Assembly (NCBI GenBank): GCA_015065385.1
Contig: SVQK01000122.1
Location: forward strand, 1-56,540
Reading direction: 5' to 3'
From: Oscillospiraceae bacterium
GTDB lineage: Bacteria; Bacillota; Clostridia; Oscillospirales; CAG-272
Length of the DNA: 56,540 nt
The translations under genes were made by a program, and so were the position numbers. How positions within the stretch are numbered: position 1 is the stretch's first letter; every line of letters starts with the position of its first letter. Shown here piece after piece: positions 8,306 through 16,569 of this stretch. Under the pieces are notes generated by a model that made no database searches, was not told the origin of the DNA, and saw only the letters and a program-made list of their open reading frames with translations.

Positions 8306-8349
8306 GGAACCGGACGGAGAACAGCGGGCTTCGGTTCCCGCACTCCGTC
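8306..8349 (-). promoter_or_regulatory. mutually exclusive hairpins in the mgtE leader
   Basis: In plus coordinates GACGGAG (8313-8319) pairs with CTCCGTC (8343-8349), with an inner stem GCGGG (8324-8328)/CCCGC (8337-8341). GGAACCG (8306-8312) is instead complementary to CGGTTCC (8332-8338), which overlaps the inner stem, so the two folds exclude each other. They lie between the leader ORF and mgtE, as expected of an attenuator. The pairing is seen; the regulatory role is inferred. Confidence 0.4.
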
Positions 8350-8365
8350 TGAGGCTGCGTGCGCG

Positions 8366-8482
8366 TCAGGATCCGTACCGGGAGGAAACGCGTCTCCCCC
8401 GGACAGGCGTTATGCGCCGTATGGGTACAGATTCCGTCGTACTTCGGCCCGGAATTGTGCCGTTGGTACTTCCAGCATCCAT
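8366..8482 (-). CDS. putative leader peptide upstream of mgtE
   Basis: 38 codons, starting at 8482 behind a perfect AAGGAGG and ending at 8366. It begins about 50 nt after the predicted transcript start. The peptide is rich in Arg, Pro and Ser, with the run 'PIRRITPVRGRR' near its end. Pro- and Arg-rich leader peptides are used by some Mg2+-transport genes (MgtL of Salmonella mgtA) to sense translation speed. No homology to MgtL is claimed; similarity is in layout only. It could simply be a chance frame, but the ribosome site is stronger than that of many genes here. Confidence 0.35.
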   Translation of the reverse strand: MDAGSTNGTIPGRSTTESVPIRRITPVRGRRVSSRYGS

Positions 8483-8539
8483 GACGTTTCCTCCTTTTCG
8501 TTTTTTGATGAAGATTCAGCGGAAATTCCGCCATATTGA

Positions 8540-8568
8540 ATTATACCACGAAGGAGGGGAATTGTCAA
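8540..8568 (-). promoter_or_regulatory. sigma-A promoter of the mgtE leader
   Basis: Minus strand: TTGACA (8563-8568), 17 bp, TATAAT (8540-8545). Predicted start near 8533, about 308 nt upstream of the mgtE ATG. It is divergent from the GH31 promoter at 8622-8650. Confidence 0.8.
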
Positions 8569-8621
8569 GCCCGCGCCCGATTCCCGCCGGATTCTCCTCC
8601 CCTCGGATTGCCGATCCTCCC

Positions 8622-8650
8622 TTGACTTTGAATCGCTCCGGCGGTATAAT
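8622..8650 (+). promoter_or_regulatory. sigma-A promoter of the GH31 gene
   Basis: TTGACT (8622-8627), 17-bp spacer, TATAAT (8645-8650); the gene starts 78 bp downstream. Together with the divergent mgtE promoter it accounts for the 502-bp gap 8226-8727. Confidence 0.8.
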
Positions 8651-8727
8651 AAACTTGTATGATTCTGCGCCCGCGCAAAACGGCTGTCCGACCGATCGCC
8701 GGTCCTGAAAGAAAAAAGGAGAACGTC

Positions 8728-10443
8728 ATGAAAAAATTCACCTTCGGAACCCCGGAAACCCTCGTCCCCTCGAAGTTCTGCGACGCCTTCGACTACCGCG
8801 AGGGAGAGGTCCGCTATCCCGCCTCGAACTTCATTTTCAAGGACAGAGCGTCCGACTGCATTCTGGAATTCCCCATCGAGGACGACTGCCAGATTTTCGG
8901 CTTCGGCCTGCAGCTGAAACAGTTCGCCCACCGCGGCAGGAAGCTGAAAATGGACGTGAACGCCGACCCGGTCACCGCAAACGGCGAGAGCCACGCCCCG
9001 GTCCCCTTCTTCGTCACCAACAAGGGGTACGGCATGTACTTCGACACGGCCCGGTACGCGGAATTCTACTGCGGCAAACAGAAGAATCCGGCGTTCAGCG
9101 GCGCGGCGTCCGTATCCGAAGGGGGAGCGGCCGACAGCGAGGCAGCCCTGTACGCGAGCCGCCGGGAGACCTCCGCGTGGATGAGCGTCCGCATTCCCGC
9201 CGCGCACGGCATCGACGTCTACGTCATCGAAGGGGACAGCATCACGGATATCGTCTCCCAGTACAACATGCTCGCCGGCGGCGGCCCCGAGGTCCCGGAA
9301 TGGGGACTCGGCATGCTCTACCGCTGCTATACCGGCTGGGACTCCGAAAAGATCAAATCCGTGGCCGACTATTTCCGCGCGAACGACATCCCCTGCGATA
9401 TCATCGGTCTGGAACCGGGCTGGCATTCCCACGCCTATTCCTGCACCTATAAATGGAGCGACCGCTATCCGGATCCCGACGGATTCCTCTCCTATCTGAA
9501 GGAGCGCGGCTATCACATCAACCTCTGGGAGCACGCCTTCACCCATCCGGACGCGGATTTCTTCGACGAGATCGCGCCGTATTCCGGGGACTGGATGGTC
9601 TGGGGCGGCCTTGTCCCGGATTTCGCAACGCCCGAGGCACGGAAGATCTTCGCCGACTACATGCGGGAGCACCTCGTGGAACACGGTGTGGACGGCTTCA
9701 AGCTCGACGAATGCGACAGCAGCGACAACACCGGCGGCTGGTCCTTCCCCCTGTCCGCGGAGTTCCCCTCCGGTTTGGACGGCATGCAGTACCACTCCCT
9801 CTTCGGAACCCTGTATGTCAAGACGATTATGGACGCGCTCGGAGGCACCCCGACCCTCGGAGAGGTGAGACAGATGGGCGCGCTTGCCGCCTCCTATCCC
9901 TTCGTGCTGTACAGCGACCTGTACGATCACCGGGACTTTATCCGCGGCGTGGTCAACTCCGGCTTCTCAGGCATCCTCTGGGCTCCCGAATTCCGCTCCG
10001 CCCACTCGAAGGAGGAGTGCGTGCGCCGGATGCAGGCCGTGGTCTTTTCCGTCCAGTGCCTTGTGAACGCGTGGAACTACGACGGGATCCCGTGGGTGAT
10101 CCATGAGTGCGAGGACGAGGTGAAGGAGCTTCTCAGCGTCCGCGCGGGCCTCATCCCCATGCTCAAGGCGGCCTTCGAGGAATACCACCGCACCGGAAAG
10201 CCCCCGGTCCGCGCGCTGGTCATGGACTACACCGACGATGAAAAGACCTATCATATCGACAACGAATACCTCTTCTGCGACGACCTGCTGGTAGCCCCGA
10301 TCGCGGCGGGAACCGGGGACGAGCGCGAGGTCTACCTCCCCGTCGCCGACAAATGGGAGGACTACTTCACCGGCGAACCCGTCGAAAGCGGCTCCTTCCG
10401 CGTGAAGACCGAAGGGATCCCGGTGTACAGAAGAAGGAAATGA
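8728..10443 (+). CDS. glycoside hydrolase family 31 protein
   Basis: 571 aa, ATG 8728 behind AAAGGAG. It shows the GH31 N-terminal beta domain, then a catalytic barrel starting near 'VPEWGLGMLYRCYTGWDSE'. The nucleophile strand is 'VDGFKLDECD' with D327 as the expected nucleophile. GH31 enzymes are retaining alpha-glucosidases, alpha-xylosidases and relatives. The usual acid/base region (W-x-G-D) is replaced by 'SGILWAPEFRSAHSKEE', so the proton donor and substrate cannot be assigned with confidence. There is no signal peptide, so the enzyme is cytoplasmic and presumably acts on imported oligosaccharides. It is preceded by its own promoter (8622-8650) and followed 21 bp later by the dead dinD gene. 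Fold call is firm, specificity open. Confidence 0.85.
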   Translation: MKKFTFGTPETLVPSKFCDAFDYREGEVRYPASNFIFKDRASDCILEFPIEDDCQIFGFGLQLKQFAHRGRKLKMDVNADPVTANGESHAPVPFFVTNKGYGMYFDTARYAEFYCGKQKNPAFSGAASVSEGGAADSEAALYASRRETSAWMSVRIPAAHGIDVYVIEGDSITDIVSQYNMLAGGGPEVPEWGLGMLYRCYTGWDSEKIKSVADYFRANDIPCDIIGLEPGWHSHAYSCTYKWSDRYPDPDGFLSYLKERGYHINLWEHAFTHPDADFFDEIAPYSGDWMVWGGLVPDFATPEARKIFADYMREHLVEHGVDGFKLDECDSSDNTGGWSFPLSAEFPSGLDGMQYHSLFGTLYVKTIMDALGGTPTLGEVRQMGALAASYPFVLYSDLYDHRDFIRGVVNSGFSGILWAPEFRSAHSKEECVRRMQAVVFSVQCLVNAWNYDGIPWVIHECEDEVKELLSVRAGLIPMLKAAFEEYHRTGKPPVRALVMDYTDDEKTYHIDNEYLFCDDLLVAPIAAGTGDEREVYLPVADKWEDYFTGEPVESGSFRVKTEGIPVYRRRK

Positions 10444-10464
10444 CGGAAGGAAAGGGCTGAACCG

Positions 10465-11312
10465 ATGTTTTTCAATTTCACTAAGGATGAAACAGTCTTT
10501 GAATCGATCCGCCATACCTTGGAGGACGGAACTGAGTTCTGGTATGCCCGCGAATTACAGAATGCGCTGGAGTACACCGAGTAGCGCAATTTTGTCAAAG
10601 TAATAGAAAAAGCAAAGATTGCCTGTGCCAACAGCGGAAACTCTACGGATGACCATTTTGGTGAGGTCAACAAAATGGTCACTCTCGGCTCCGGTGCGGA
10701 AAGAGAAATTCAGGATTACATGCTCTCCCGGTACGCATGTTATCTGATTGTCCAGAATGGTGACCCGCATAAGGAAGTCATTGCCATAGGTCAGACCTAT
10801 TTCGCCGTTAAAACCCGGCAGCAGGAAGTGATTGAGAATTACGACTCGCTGACCGAGGATCAGAAGCGGCTGGCGATCCGCAAAGAAATCGCGGCTCATA
10901 ATAAAGCGCTGGCAGAGGCGGCAAATCAGGCCGGGATCACAGAACCTGTGGAGTATGCGGTGTTTCAGAACTGGGGCTATAAAGGTTGTACGGCGGGATG
11001 GACATGAAAGCCATTCACGCATACAAAGGGCTGAAAAAGAGTCAGAAAATTCTGGATCATATGGGCAGTACCGAGCTTGCGGCGAATCTGTTCCGCGCTA
11101 CGCAGACGGAGGAAAAGCTGCGCAGGGATCAGGTCCGCGGAAAAGACGCGGCGAACGCCACTCATTTTGCTGTGGGGAAAAAGGTGCGGGAGACGATCCG
11201 GGAACTTGGCGGAACCATGCCGGAAGACCTTCCCGTCCCGGAGAAGAGCATCGCTCAGCTGGAACGCGAACAGAACAAAAAACAGCTTAAGGGAAAAGAA
11301 GACAATCAATAA
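10465..11312 (+). pseudogene. dinD: DNA-damage-inducible protein D (DinD), inactivated
   Basis: The conceptual translation is a near-complete DinD (BRO-N-like domain, about 280 aa), from 'FESIRHTLEDGTEFWYAREL' to 'EKSIAQLEREQNKK'. Two lesions interrupt it. First, an in-frame amber TAG at 10582-10584, where the family usually has Trp before 'RNFVKVIEKAK'. Second, a one-base loss near 10984-10989, shifting the frame between 'QNWGYKG' and 'YGGMDMKAIHAYKGLKKSQ'. Frame two continues to 11312. DinD (E. coli) is LexA-controlled and inhibits RecA strand exchange. No SOS-box-like site was seen upstream here. Two independent defects argue for a pseudogene rather than sequencing error, though reads would settle it. 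Confidence 0.85.
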
Positions 11313-11326
11313 AGGATCAAGATCAT

Positions 11327-12697
11327 ATGTCAAAGAAAACAAAAGTCGGATTCGTTTCGCTCGGGTGCTCGAAGAACCTCTGCGACACGGAGATCATGCT
11401 CCGCCACCTTGTGGACGAAGGGTATGAGATTACGCCGGAGGAGACCGAGGCGGACGTGGTGATCGTCAACACCTGCGCCTTTATCGAGAGCGCGAAAAAG
11501 GAATCCATCGACAACATCATCGACCTCGGATGGCTGAAAAAGCACAACGGCCTGAAGGGGATCATCGTCACCGGATGCCTTGCCGAACGGTACCGGGATC
11601 AGGTCACGAAGGAGCTGCCCGAGGTGGACGCCATCCTCGGCGTGGGGAGTATCCACCGGATCGGCGAGGCCGTGAAGTCCGTGCTCGAGAACGCCGGAAA
11701 GAAGGGCGGAAAGAAGAAAAAATACGCCTGCTTCGACGACAAGGAGAGCTCCGAACTCGGCGGCGAACGGGTCATCACCACCGGGGACGCCATGGCCTAC
11801 CTGAAAATCGCCGAGGGCTGCTCCAACCGGTGCACCTACTGCGCCATCCCCATGATCCGCGGCAAAATGCGCAGCCGGACTATGAAGGAGCTGGTGGAGG
11901 AGGCGACCTCCCTCGACGCGATGGGCGTGAAGGAGCTGGTTCTCATCGCGCAGGACACCTCCGCCTACGGGATCGACCTCTACGGGGAATACGCCTTACC
12001 CGAGCTGATCCGCGGCATCACCGACGCGACGAACATCCCGTGGATCCGCCTGCTCTACTGCTACCCCGACAAAATCACCGACGCGCTGGTGGACGAGATC
12101 AAAAACAACCCGCGCGTGGTGAAGTACATCGATATTCCGATCCAGCATATCGCCGACCCCGTCCTGACCCGCATGAACCGGCACGGGGACGCCGCCATGA
12201 TCCGCGAGGCCGTGGCGAAACTGCGGACGGTTCCCGGCATGGTGCTCCGTTCCACCGCGATCGTCGGATTCCCCGGCGAGACGGAGGAGGAGTTCCGCCA
12301 GCTGTGCGAATTTCTGAAAGAGGCGAAGTTCGAGCGGTTCGGCGCGTTTACTTATTCGCAGGAGGAGGACACCCCGGCGGCGTCCTTCCCGGATCAGATC
12401 GACGAGCAGGTGAAGCAGGACCGGTACGATATCCTCATGCAGACCCAGCTGGCGGTCAGCGAGGCGTACAACCAGTCCCGCGTGGGGAAGACCTACCGCG
12501 TGCTCTGCGAGGGATGGGATCCCGTGGCCGGTTCCCACTTCGGACGGAGCTACGCCGAGGCCGCGGACATCGACGGCAAGATCTGGTTCTCCGCCAAGCG
12601 GAAAGACCTCCGCATTGCCGAGGGCGAGTTGATCGACGTGAAGATCACCGAGGCCATGGACTACGATCTGGTGGGTGAAGCGGTTCTGAACGTGTGA
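11327..12697 (+). CDS. rimO: ribosomal protein S12 methylthiotransferase RimO
   Basis: 456 aa, typical length. The N-terminal UPF0004 domain has the three cluster cysteines C14 ('SLGCSKNLCD'), C50 ('VNTCAFI') and C84 ('VTGCLAERY'). The radical-SAM motif is 'EGCSNRCTYCAIP' (C165, C169, C172). A C-terminal TRAM domain follows from about residue 390. 'SLGCSKN' and 'FGAFTYSQEEDTPA' favour RimO over MiaB. RimO binds two [4Fe-4S] clusters and adds a methylthio group to the conserved Asp of ribosomal protein S12. It starts 14 bp after the dinD remnant, so it may share the upstream transcript. The Lys-rich insert 'KKGGKKKKYACF' (residues 125-136) between domains is unusual. Confidence 0.96.
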   Translation: MSKKTKVGFVSLGCSKNLCDTEIMLRHLVDEGYEITPEETEADVVIVNTCAFIESAKKESIDNIIDLGWLKKHNGLKGIIVTGCLAERYRDQVTKELPEVDAILGVGSIHRIGEAVKSVLENAGKKGGKKKKYACFDDKESSELGGERVITTGDAMAYLKIAEGCSNRCTYCAIPMIRGKMRSRTMKELVEEATSLDAMGVKELVLIAQDTSAYGIDLYGEYALPELIRGITDATNIPWIRLLYCYPDKITDALVDEIKNNPRVVKYIDIPIQHIADPVLTRMNRHGDAAMIREAVAKLRTVPGMVLRSTAIVGFPGETEEEFRQLCEFLKEAKFERFGAFTYSQEEDTPAASFPDQIDEQVKQDRYDILMQTQLAVSEAYNQSRVGKTYRVLCEGWDPVAGSHFGRSYAEAADIDGKIWFSAKRKDLRIAEGELIDVKITEAMDYDLVGEAVLNV

Positions 12698-12775
12698 GGA
12701 GAAGCGAGCGGGCGGTGTGCTCGGGATCCTCCGTCCGCTCCGCCCGACTGTCGCGGCATATGAAAGGAGACTGTC

Positions 12776-12988
12776 ATGGACGACAGAATGCTCACAGTCG
12801 TTTTCGGCCTGATTCTGGCTGCGCTCGGCCTGTTTCCCGCCATTTTCCCGGATAAGTTCGCCCGGCTCCGCACATGGCAGATCAAGGACGCGGAACCGAG
12901 CGACGCCTATGTCATTGTGACCCGGATCGTCGGCGTTGCCCTGATCCTCGTCGGCCTCTGCATTGCCGCGGGCAGGCCGATCTTCTGA
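12776..12988 (+). CDS. DUF6199-like small membrane protein
   Basis: 70 aa with two membrane helices: 'TVVFGLILAALGLFPAIFP' near the N-terminus and 'VTRIVGVALILVGLCIAAG' at the C-terminus, joined by a polar loop containing 'LRTWQIKDAEPSDAYVIVTR'. ATG 12776 has AAAGGAG at good spacing. Proteins of this pattern (two helices, Lys/Asp-containing loop, 'RxxGxxLxxxGL') are annotated DUF6199 in Firmicutes; no function is known. It lies between rimO and pgsA in the same direction, with 78- and 74-bp gaps. No own promoter is clear. Confidence 0.7.
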   Translation: MDDRMLTVVFGLILAALGLFPAIFPDKFARLRTWQIKDAEPSDAYVIVTRIVGVALILVGLCIAAGRPIF

Positions 12989-13062
12989 CCTCCCGCCCCG
13001 CCCCTCCGCCCCTCCGCCCTTCTGCCCCGTCCGCCTGACCAAAACAATCCGAGGTGTATAAA

Positions 13063-13650
13063 ATGAATCTTCCCAACAAGCTCACCATGTTCCGCATCCT
13101 GATGGTGCCGGTGTTTCTCGTGTTGCTCTGCGTCCCGCAGGTCGGAGAGGCCATGGGGCAGACCGCCCTGCTTCTGACGACGGCGGCCGTCTTCGGGATC
13201 ACGTCCCTGACGGATATGATCGACGGCAAGATCGCCCGGAAGTACAACCTCATCACCGACTTCGGCAAGTTCATGGATCCTCTCGCCGACAAGTTCCTCG
13301 TGATGGCAGCCATGCTCGGGATCCTCGTGAAGTTCGACGACCTCCGCCCCGTGTTCGTCTGGGCCGCCGCCGTCGTGATCTTCCGCGAGTTCGCCGTCAC
13401 CTCCCTCCGCCTCGTGTGCGCCCAGAAGGCCGGAAAGGTCATCGCCGCCGCATGGCTCGGAAAGGTCAAGACCACCACGCAGATGATCTGCATTGTCTGC
13501 GTCCTGCTCGAGCCGCTGATCCCCCATCCGCTGTTCTCGGAACATCACATCCTCTCCTATATCACCATCGCCGTGATGACCGTCATGACCCTGTGGTCCG
13601 GGATCGACTATCTCCGCCTGTACTGGCCCTACATCGGGGAGACGAAATGA
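13063..13650 (+). CDS. pgsA: CDP-diacylglycerol--glycerol-3-phosphate 3-phosphatidyltransferase
   Basis: 195 aa. The CDP-alcohol phosphatidyltransferase signature D-G-x2-A-R-x8-G-x3-D-x3-D is complete: D54, G55, A58, R59, G68, D72 and D76 in 'DMIDGKIARKYNLITDFGK' and 'FMDPLADKF'. The enzyme is an integral membrane protein that makes phosphatidylglycerophosphate, the first committed step to phosphatidylglycerol. ATG 13063 is preferred (GAGGTG in front); the GTG at 13054 would add three residues. The stop overlaps the ATG of the downstream DNA glycosylase (ATGA), so the two are translationally coupled. Confidence 0.95.
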   Translation: MNLPNKLTMFRILMVPVFLVLLCVPQVGEAMGQTALLLTTAAVFGITSLTDMIDGKIARKYNLITDFGKFMDPLADKFLVMAAMLGILVKFDDLRPVFVWAAAVVIFREFAVTSLRLVCAQKAGKVIAAAWLGKVKTTTQMICIVCVLLEPLIPHPLFSEHHILSYITIAVMTVMTLWSGIDYLRLYWPYIGETK

Positions 13651-14570
13651 CCGGCCCCCGCGTCGTTGACGAATGGACCGACTCCGCCGGACTTCCCGCG
13701 GTCGCCGTTGACTGCGGAGGGTGCGGCGGATTTTCCGTGGAGAAAACCTTCAACTGCGGCCAGACCTTCCGCTTTCTCGCGGAGCCGGAGAATCCCGGCC
13801 GCGTTTCCGGATCCGTGCGGATGGGCAAAGGATTGCCCGAGGCGCGGATCTTTGCGGACGGATCGGGCGTGGATCCCGGGACCGGAGAGGGCCTGCTGAT
13901 TCTCGGGGGCGTTACGGCGGACACCTTCCGGGAGCGGTGGGCGGATTACTTCGATCTCAGAGAGGACTACGCGGCGGGGGAGCGGATCATCCTCGACGCC
14001 ATGCCCGACCGACGGAGCCGCGCGGAAATGGCCGAAGCGCTCAGGATCGGCCGGGGCATCCGCATTCTGAGGCAGGATCCGTGGGAGACCCTCGTCACGT
14101 TCATTTTGAGCCAGAACAATAACATTCCCCGAATCCGCGGGATCGTCGCAAGACTCTGCGCGGCCTGTGAAAACCGCTTCCCGGAGCCGGAGGATCTCTG
14201 CCGCATCGGAACGGACGGGCTATACGGCCTCGGCTGCGGATTCCGGGCGAAATACCTCTCGGACGCCGCGGAAAAGGTCCTCTCCGGCGGGATCGATCCC
14301 GTGCGGATCCGGACGGCGGAACGGTATGAGGACGCGGAGGCCGAGCTCGAACGCATCGTCGGCGTCGGTCCGAAGGTCGCGGCCTGCGTCCTGCTCTTCG
14401 GCTTCCACCGGACGGACGCCTTCCCCGTGGACGTCTGGATGAAAAAAGCCCTCGCGGAGCGTTTCCCGGAGGGATTCGACCCCGCGCCTCTCAGCAGATG
14501 GGCCGGGTACGCGCAGCAATGTCTGTTTTACGCGGAGAGAGCGCGTAGATATAGTGTGTCCACACTATGA
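13647..14570 (+). CDS. ogg: 8-oxoguanine DNA glycosylase/AP lyase (OGG1 family)
   Basis: 307 aa. The OGG1 N-terminal domain starts with 'VEKTFNCGQTFRF'. The helix-hairpin-helix-GPD region reads 'VGVGPKVAACVLLFGFHRTD' then 'AFPVDVWM', giving the Schiff-base lysine K243 and the catalytic D262. 'ILSQNNNIPRIRGIVARL' is the usual helix of the family. The enzyme excises 8-oxoguanine and nicks the abasic site. The start overlaps the pgsA stop by four bases. The last residues ('RYSVSTL') are encoded inside the perfect palindrome ATAGTGTG-TC-CACACTAT (14551-14568), whose right end also supplies the TGA. The C-terminus may therefore have been replaced when the adjacent repeat arrived. The catalytic core is complete. 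Confidence 0.92.
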   Translation: MTGPRVVDEWTDSAGLPAVAVDCGGCGGFSVEKTFNCGQTFRFLAEPENPGRVSGSVRMGKGLPEARIFADGSGVDPGTGEGLLILGGVTADTFRERWADYFDLREDYAAGERIILDAMPDRRSRAEMAEALRIGRGIRILRQDPWETLVTFILSQNNNIPRIRGIVARLCAACENRFPEPEDLCRIGTDGLYGLGCGFRAKYLSDAAEKVLSGGIDPVRIRTAERYEDAEAELERIVGVGPKVAACVLLFGFHRTDAFPVDVWMKKALAERFPEGFDPAPLSRWAGYAQQCLFYAERARRYSVSTL

Positions 14571-15005
14571 AAAACGAAACGCTGCGCGTTTCTGGAATTG
14601 GATGCCATGCTCAGGGCGGGAGGCACGGGGGGACACCAGCTCAGGCCGCAGTTTTCCCCCCGTGCGGGGGTTTCCTTGGCCATATGGCATAAGGCGACAG
14701 CTCGCCCCTGCATCCAGATTCGACAGTTCATCCCACTGTCCTCGCGCGAAGTTTCGCCTCCGGCGAACTTCAGAAATTCGCCTTTGGCGAACTTTCCGCG
14801 GACTATGCTCATTTAGCTGAAACATGCGATGAATTCCGTCTTCGCCGAAATTCATCGGTTTGCTCTGCCGAGACGGCGACGCAAACAGCGATCGAAACGC
14901 GCATGAGCAGAGTGGGCTGAAAAACAGTGGATATCGTTCCCCTTCACGCCGGAACAGACAGGTTCAGCCCTTGCTTCACTTGCATTTAGGCTGAGAACAG
15001 TATAA
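14548..15005. repeat. hairpin-rich non-coding repeat element
   Basis: This 458-bp stretch has no credible gene but dense secondary structure: palindrome ATAGTGTG/CACACTAT (14551-14568); twin hairpins AAGTTTCGCC/GGCGAACTT (14749-14770) and AAATTCGCC/GGCGAACTTT (14774-14795); ATGAATT/AATTCAT near 14830-14857; and a nested pair with GGGCTGA (from about 14918) pairing TCAGCCC, with an inner GTTCC/GGAAC. The right end (14984-15005) matches the end of the dispersed repeat at 28159 and 56400. I infer a decayed MITE-like or structured-RNA element. Short frames on the minus strand here are not convincing genes. Confidence 0.5.
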
Positions 15006-15018
15006 TTCCCGCGCTGAA

Positions 15019-15085
15019 ATAAAAACCGCCCGGGGCGGCAGACTCTGACGATTTCCGTTCAGGATCCGCCGAACCGGGCGTTTTA
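15019..15085 (-). terminator. rho-independent terminator after trkH
   Basis: Minus strand: CGCCCGG (from about 15080) pairs with CCGGGCG (about 15028-15034) around a long loop, followed by a TTTTTATTT tract. It lies 29 bp past the trkH stop. Confidence 0.7.
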
Positions 15086-15113
15086 CGAAATCCCTTCCAA
15101 AGGGATATCCGTT

Positions 15114-16559
15114 TTATCTCTTCCTCCACGTCGCCGGCGTGAAGGTGAGGAGCAGGGGATAGATCTCCAGCCGCCCGAGCAGCATCGCCGCGGAGAGCGC
15201 GATCTTTGAGACCGGGCCGTAATCCGCGTACCCGCCCATCGGACCCACCGCGGAAAAGCCCGGTCCGACGTTGTTGAAGCAGGCGACCACCGCCGTGATG
15301 TGCGTTTCGAGATCGAAGGGCTCGTGCCCGATGATCAGAAAGATTGCCGCCATCAGAAGCGCGTAGACGGCGAAATAGCTCGTCACACCGGCCCGCGTGC
15401 TCTCGTCCAGCGGCTTGCCCTCGAACCGGACCGTCGTCACCGAACGGGGATGCAGGAGCTTGCTCAGTTCCCGCCCCGCGCCCTTGAACAGGATGCACAC
15501 CCGGGACACCTTGAGGCCGCCCGCCGTGGATCCCGCGCATCCGCCCATGAACATCAGAAGCAGCAGGATCACCCGCGAGAGATTCGGCCAGAGGTTGAAG
15601 TCCGCGGAGGAATACCCGGTCGTCGTGATGATCGAGGCCACCTGAAAGGCCGCCTGACGGAACGCCTCGCCGAAGCTGCCGATCATCGACAGGATGTTGG
15701 CCGTGATGATCCCCGTGGCGACGACCACCGTACCGAGATAGGTCCAGAGTTCTTCCGACCGGAGCGCGGAACGGAACCGCTTCAGAAGGAGCAGGTAGTA
15801 CAGGTTGAAGTTCACGCCGAACAGGAGCATGAAGATCGTGATCACCCACTGGAGATACGGGGAGTAGGCTCCGATGCTGTCCGACCGGACACTGAATCCG
15901 CCCGTGCCCGCCGTGCCGAAGGAGTGGATCAGGGACTCGAAGAGACTCATGCCCCCGAAGAGGAGGAAGACCACCTCGGTCAGCGTCAGTCCGATATACA
16001 TCAGATAGAGGATCTTCGCCGTGTCCTTCACCCGCGGCACGATCTTGTCCACCACCGGCCCGGGCATTTCCGCGCGCATGATGTGGATCGAACGCCCCGT
16101 GGAGTCGGAGAAGATCGCCATCATCAGAACAAGCACGCCCATGCCGCCGATCCAGTGCGTGAAGCTCCGCCAGAACGCCCCGCCGTGGCTCAGCGCGGTC
16201 ACATCCCGCAGAATGGAGGCCCCGGTCGTGGTCAGGCCGCTGACGATTTCGAAGAAGGCGTCCACCGGGGAGGCGATGTCCCCCGTGAGAATGAGCGGGA
16301 CCGCCCCGACCGCCGACATGAGGATCCACGCAAGCCCCACCGTGACAAATCCTTCCCGGGCGTAGATCGTGCGGTCGCAGTGCGCGAAGATCCGGCTCAC
16401 GATCCATCCCGCGAACGTTGACGCCGCCGCCGTGCAGAAAAACACCAGCGCGACGCGCCATTCCCGGTAGCAGAGGGCGCAGAGGGCGGGGAGAGCCATG
16501 AGCGCGCCTTCGAGGGTGATGATATTGCCGAGCGTCCGGCAGATCATTTTGTGATTCAT
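15114..16559 (-). CDS. trkH: potassium uptake protein TrkH
   Basis: 481 aa multi-pass membrane protein. The four pore loops are visible: 'VSGLTTTGASIL', 'FGTAGTGGFSV', 'IITTTGYSSADF' and 'CFNNVGPGFSAVG'; the conserved pore glycines are present. 'LMFMGGCAGSTAGGLKV' is the hallmark segment before the last repeat. TrkH dimers form the K+ channel and are gated by the TrkA ring. The gene follows trkA by 10 bp and is clearly co-transcribed; ribosome site GAGGGG. A terminator follows. Confidence 0.95.
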   Translation of the reverse strand: MNHKMICRTLGNIITLEGALMALPALCALCYREWRVALVFFCTAAASTFAGWIVSRIFAHCDRTIYAREGFVTVGLAWILMSAVGAVPLILTGDIASPVDAFFEIVSGLTTTGASILRDVTALSHGGAFWRSFTHWIGGMGVLVLMMAIFSDSTGRSIHIMRAEMPGPVVDKIVPRVKDTAKILYLMYIGLTLTEVVFLLFGGMSLFESLIHSFGTAGTGGFSVRSDSIGAYSPYLQWVITIFMLLFGVNFNLYYLLLLKRFRSALRSEELWTYLGTVVVATGIITANILSMIGSFGEAFRQAAFQVASIITTTGYSSADFNLWPNLSRVILLLLMFMGGCAGSTAGGLKVSRVCILFKGAGRELSKLLHPRSVTTVRFEGKPLDESTRAGVTSYFAVYALLMAAIFLIIGHEPFDLETHITAVVACFNNVGPGFSAVGPMGGYADYGPVSKIALSAAMLLGRLEIYPLLLTFTPATWRKR

Positions 16560-16569
16560 AGGACACCCC

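Noticed and set aside
8226-8540. M-box (Mg2+) riboswitch in the mgtE leader
   Set aside because: The conserved M-box sequence blocks could not be found; only the small ORF and hairpins are supported.
14528-14812. 94-codon minus-strand frame in the hairpin element
   Set aside because: Runs through palindromes and into the ogg gene; no ribosome site; similar frames are typical of repeats.
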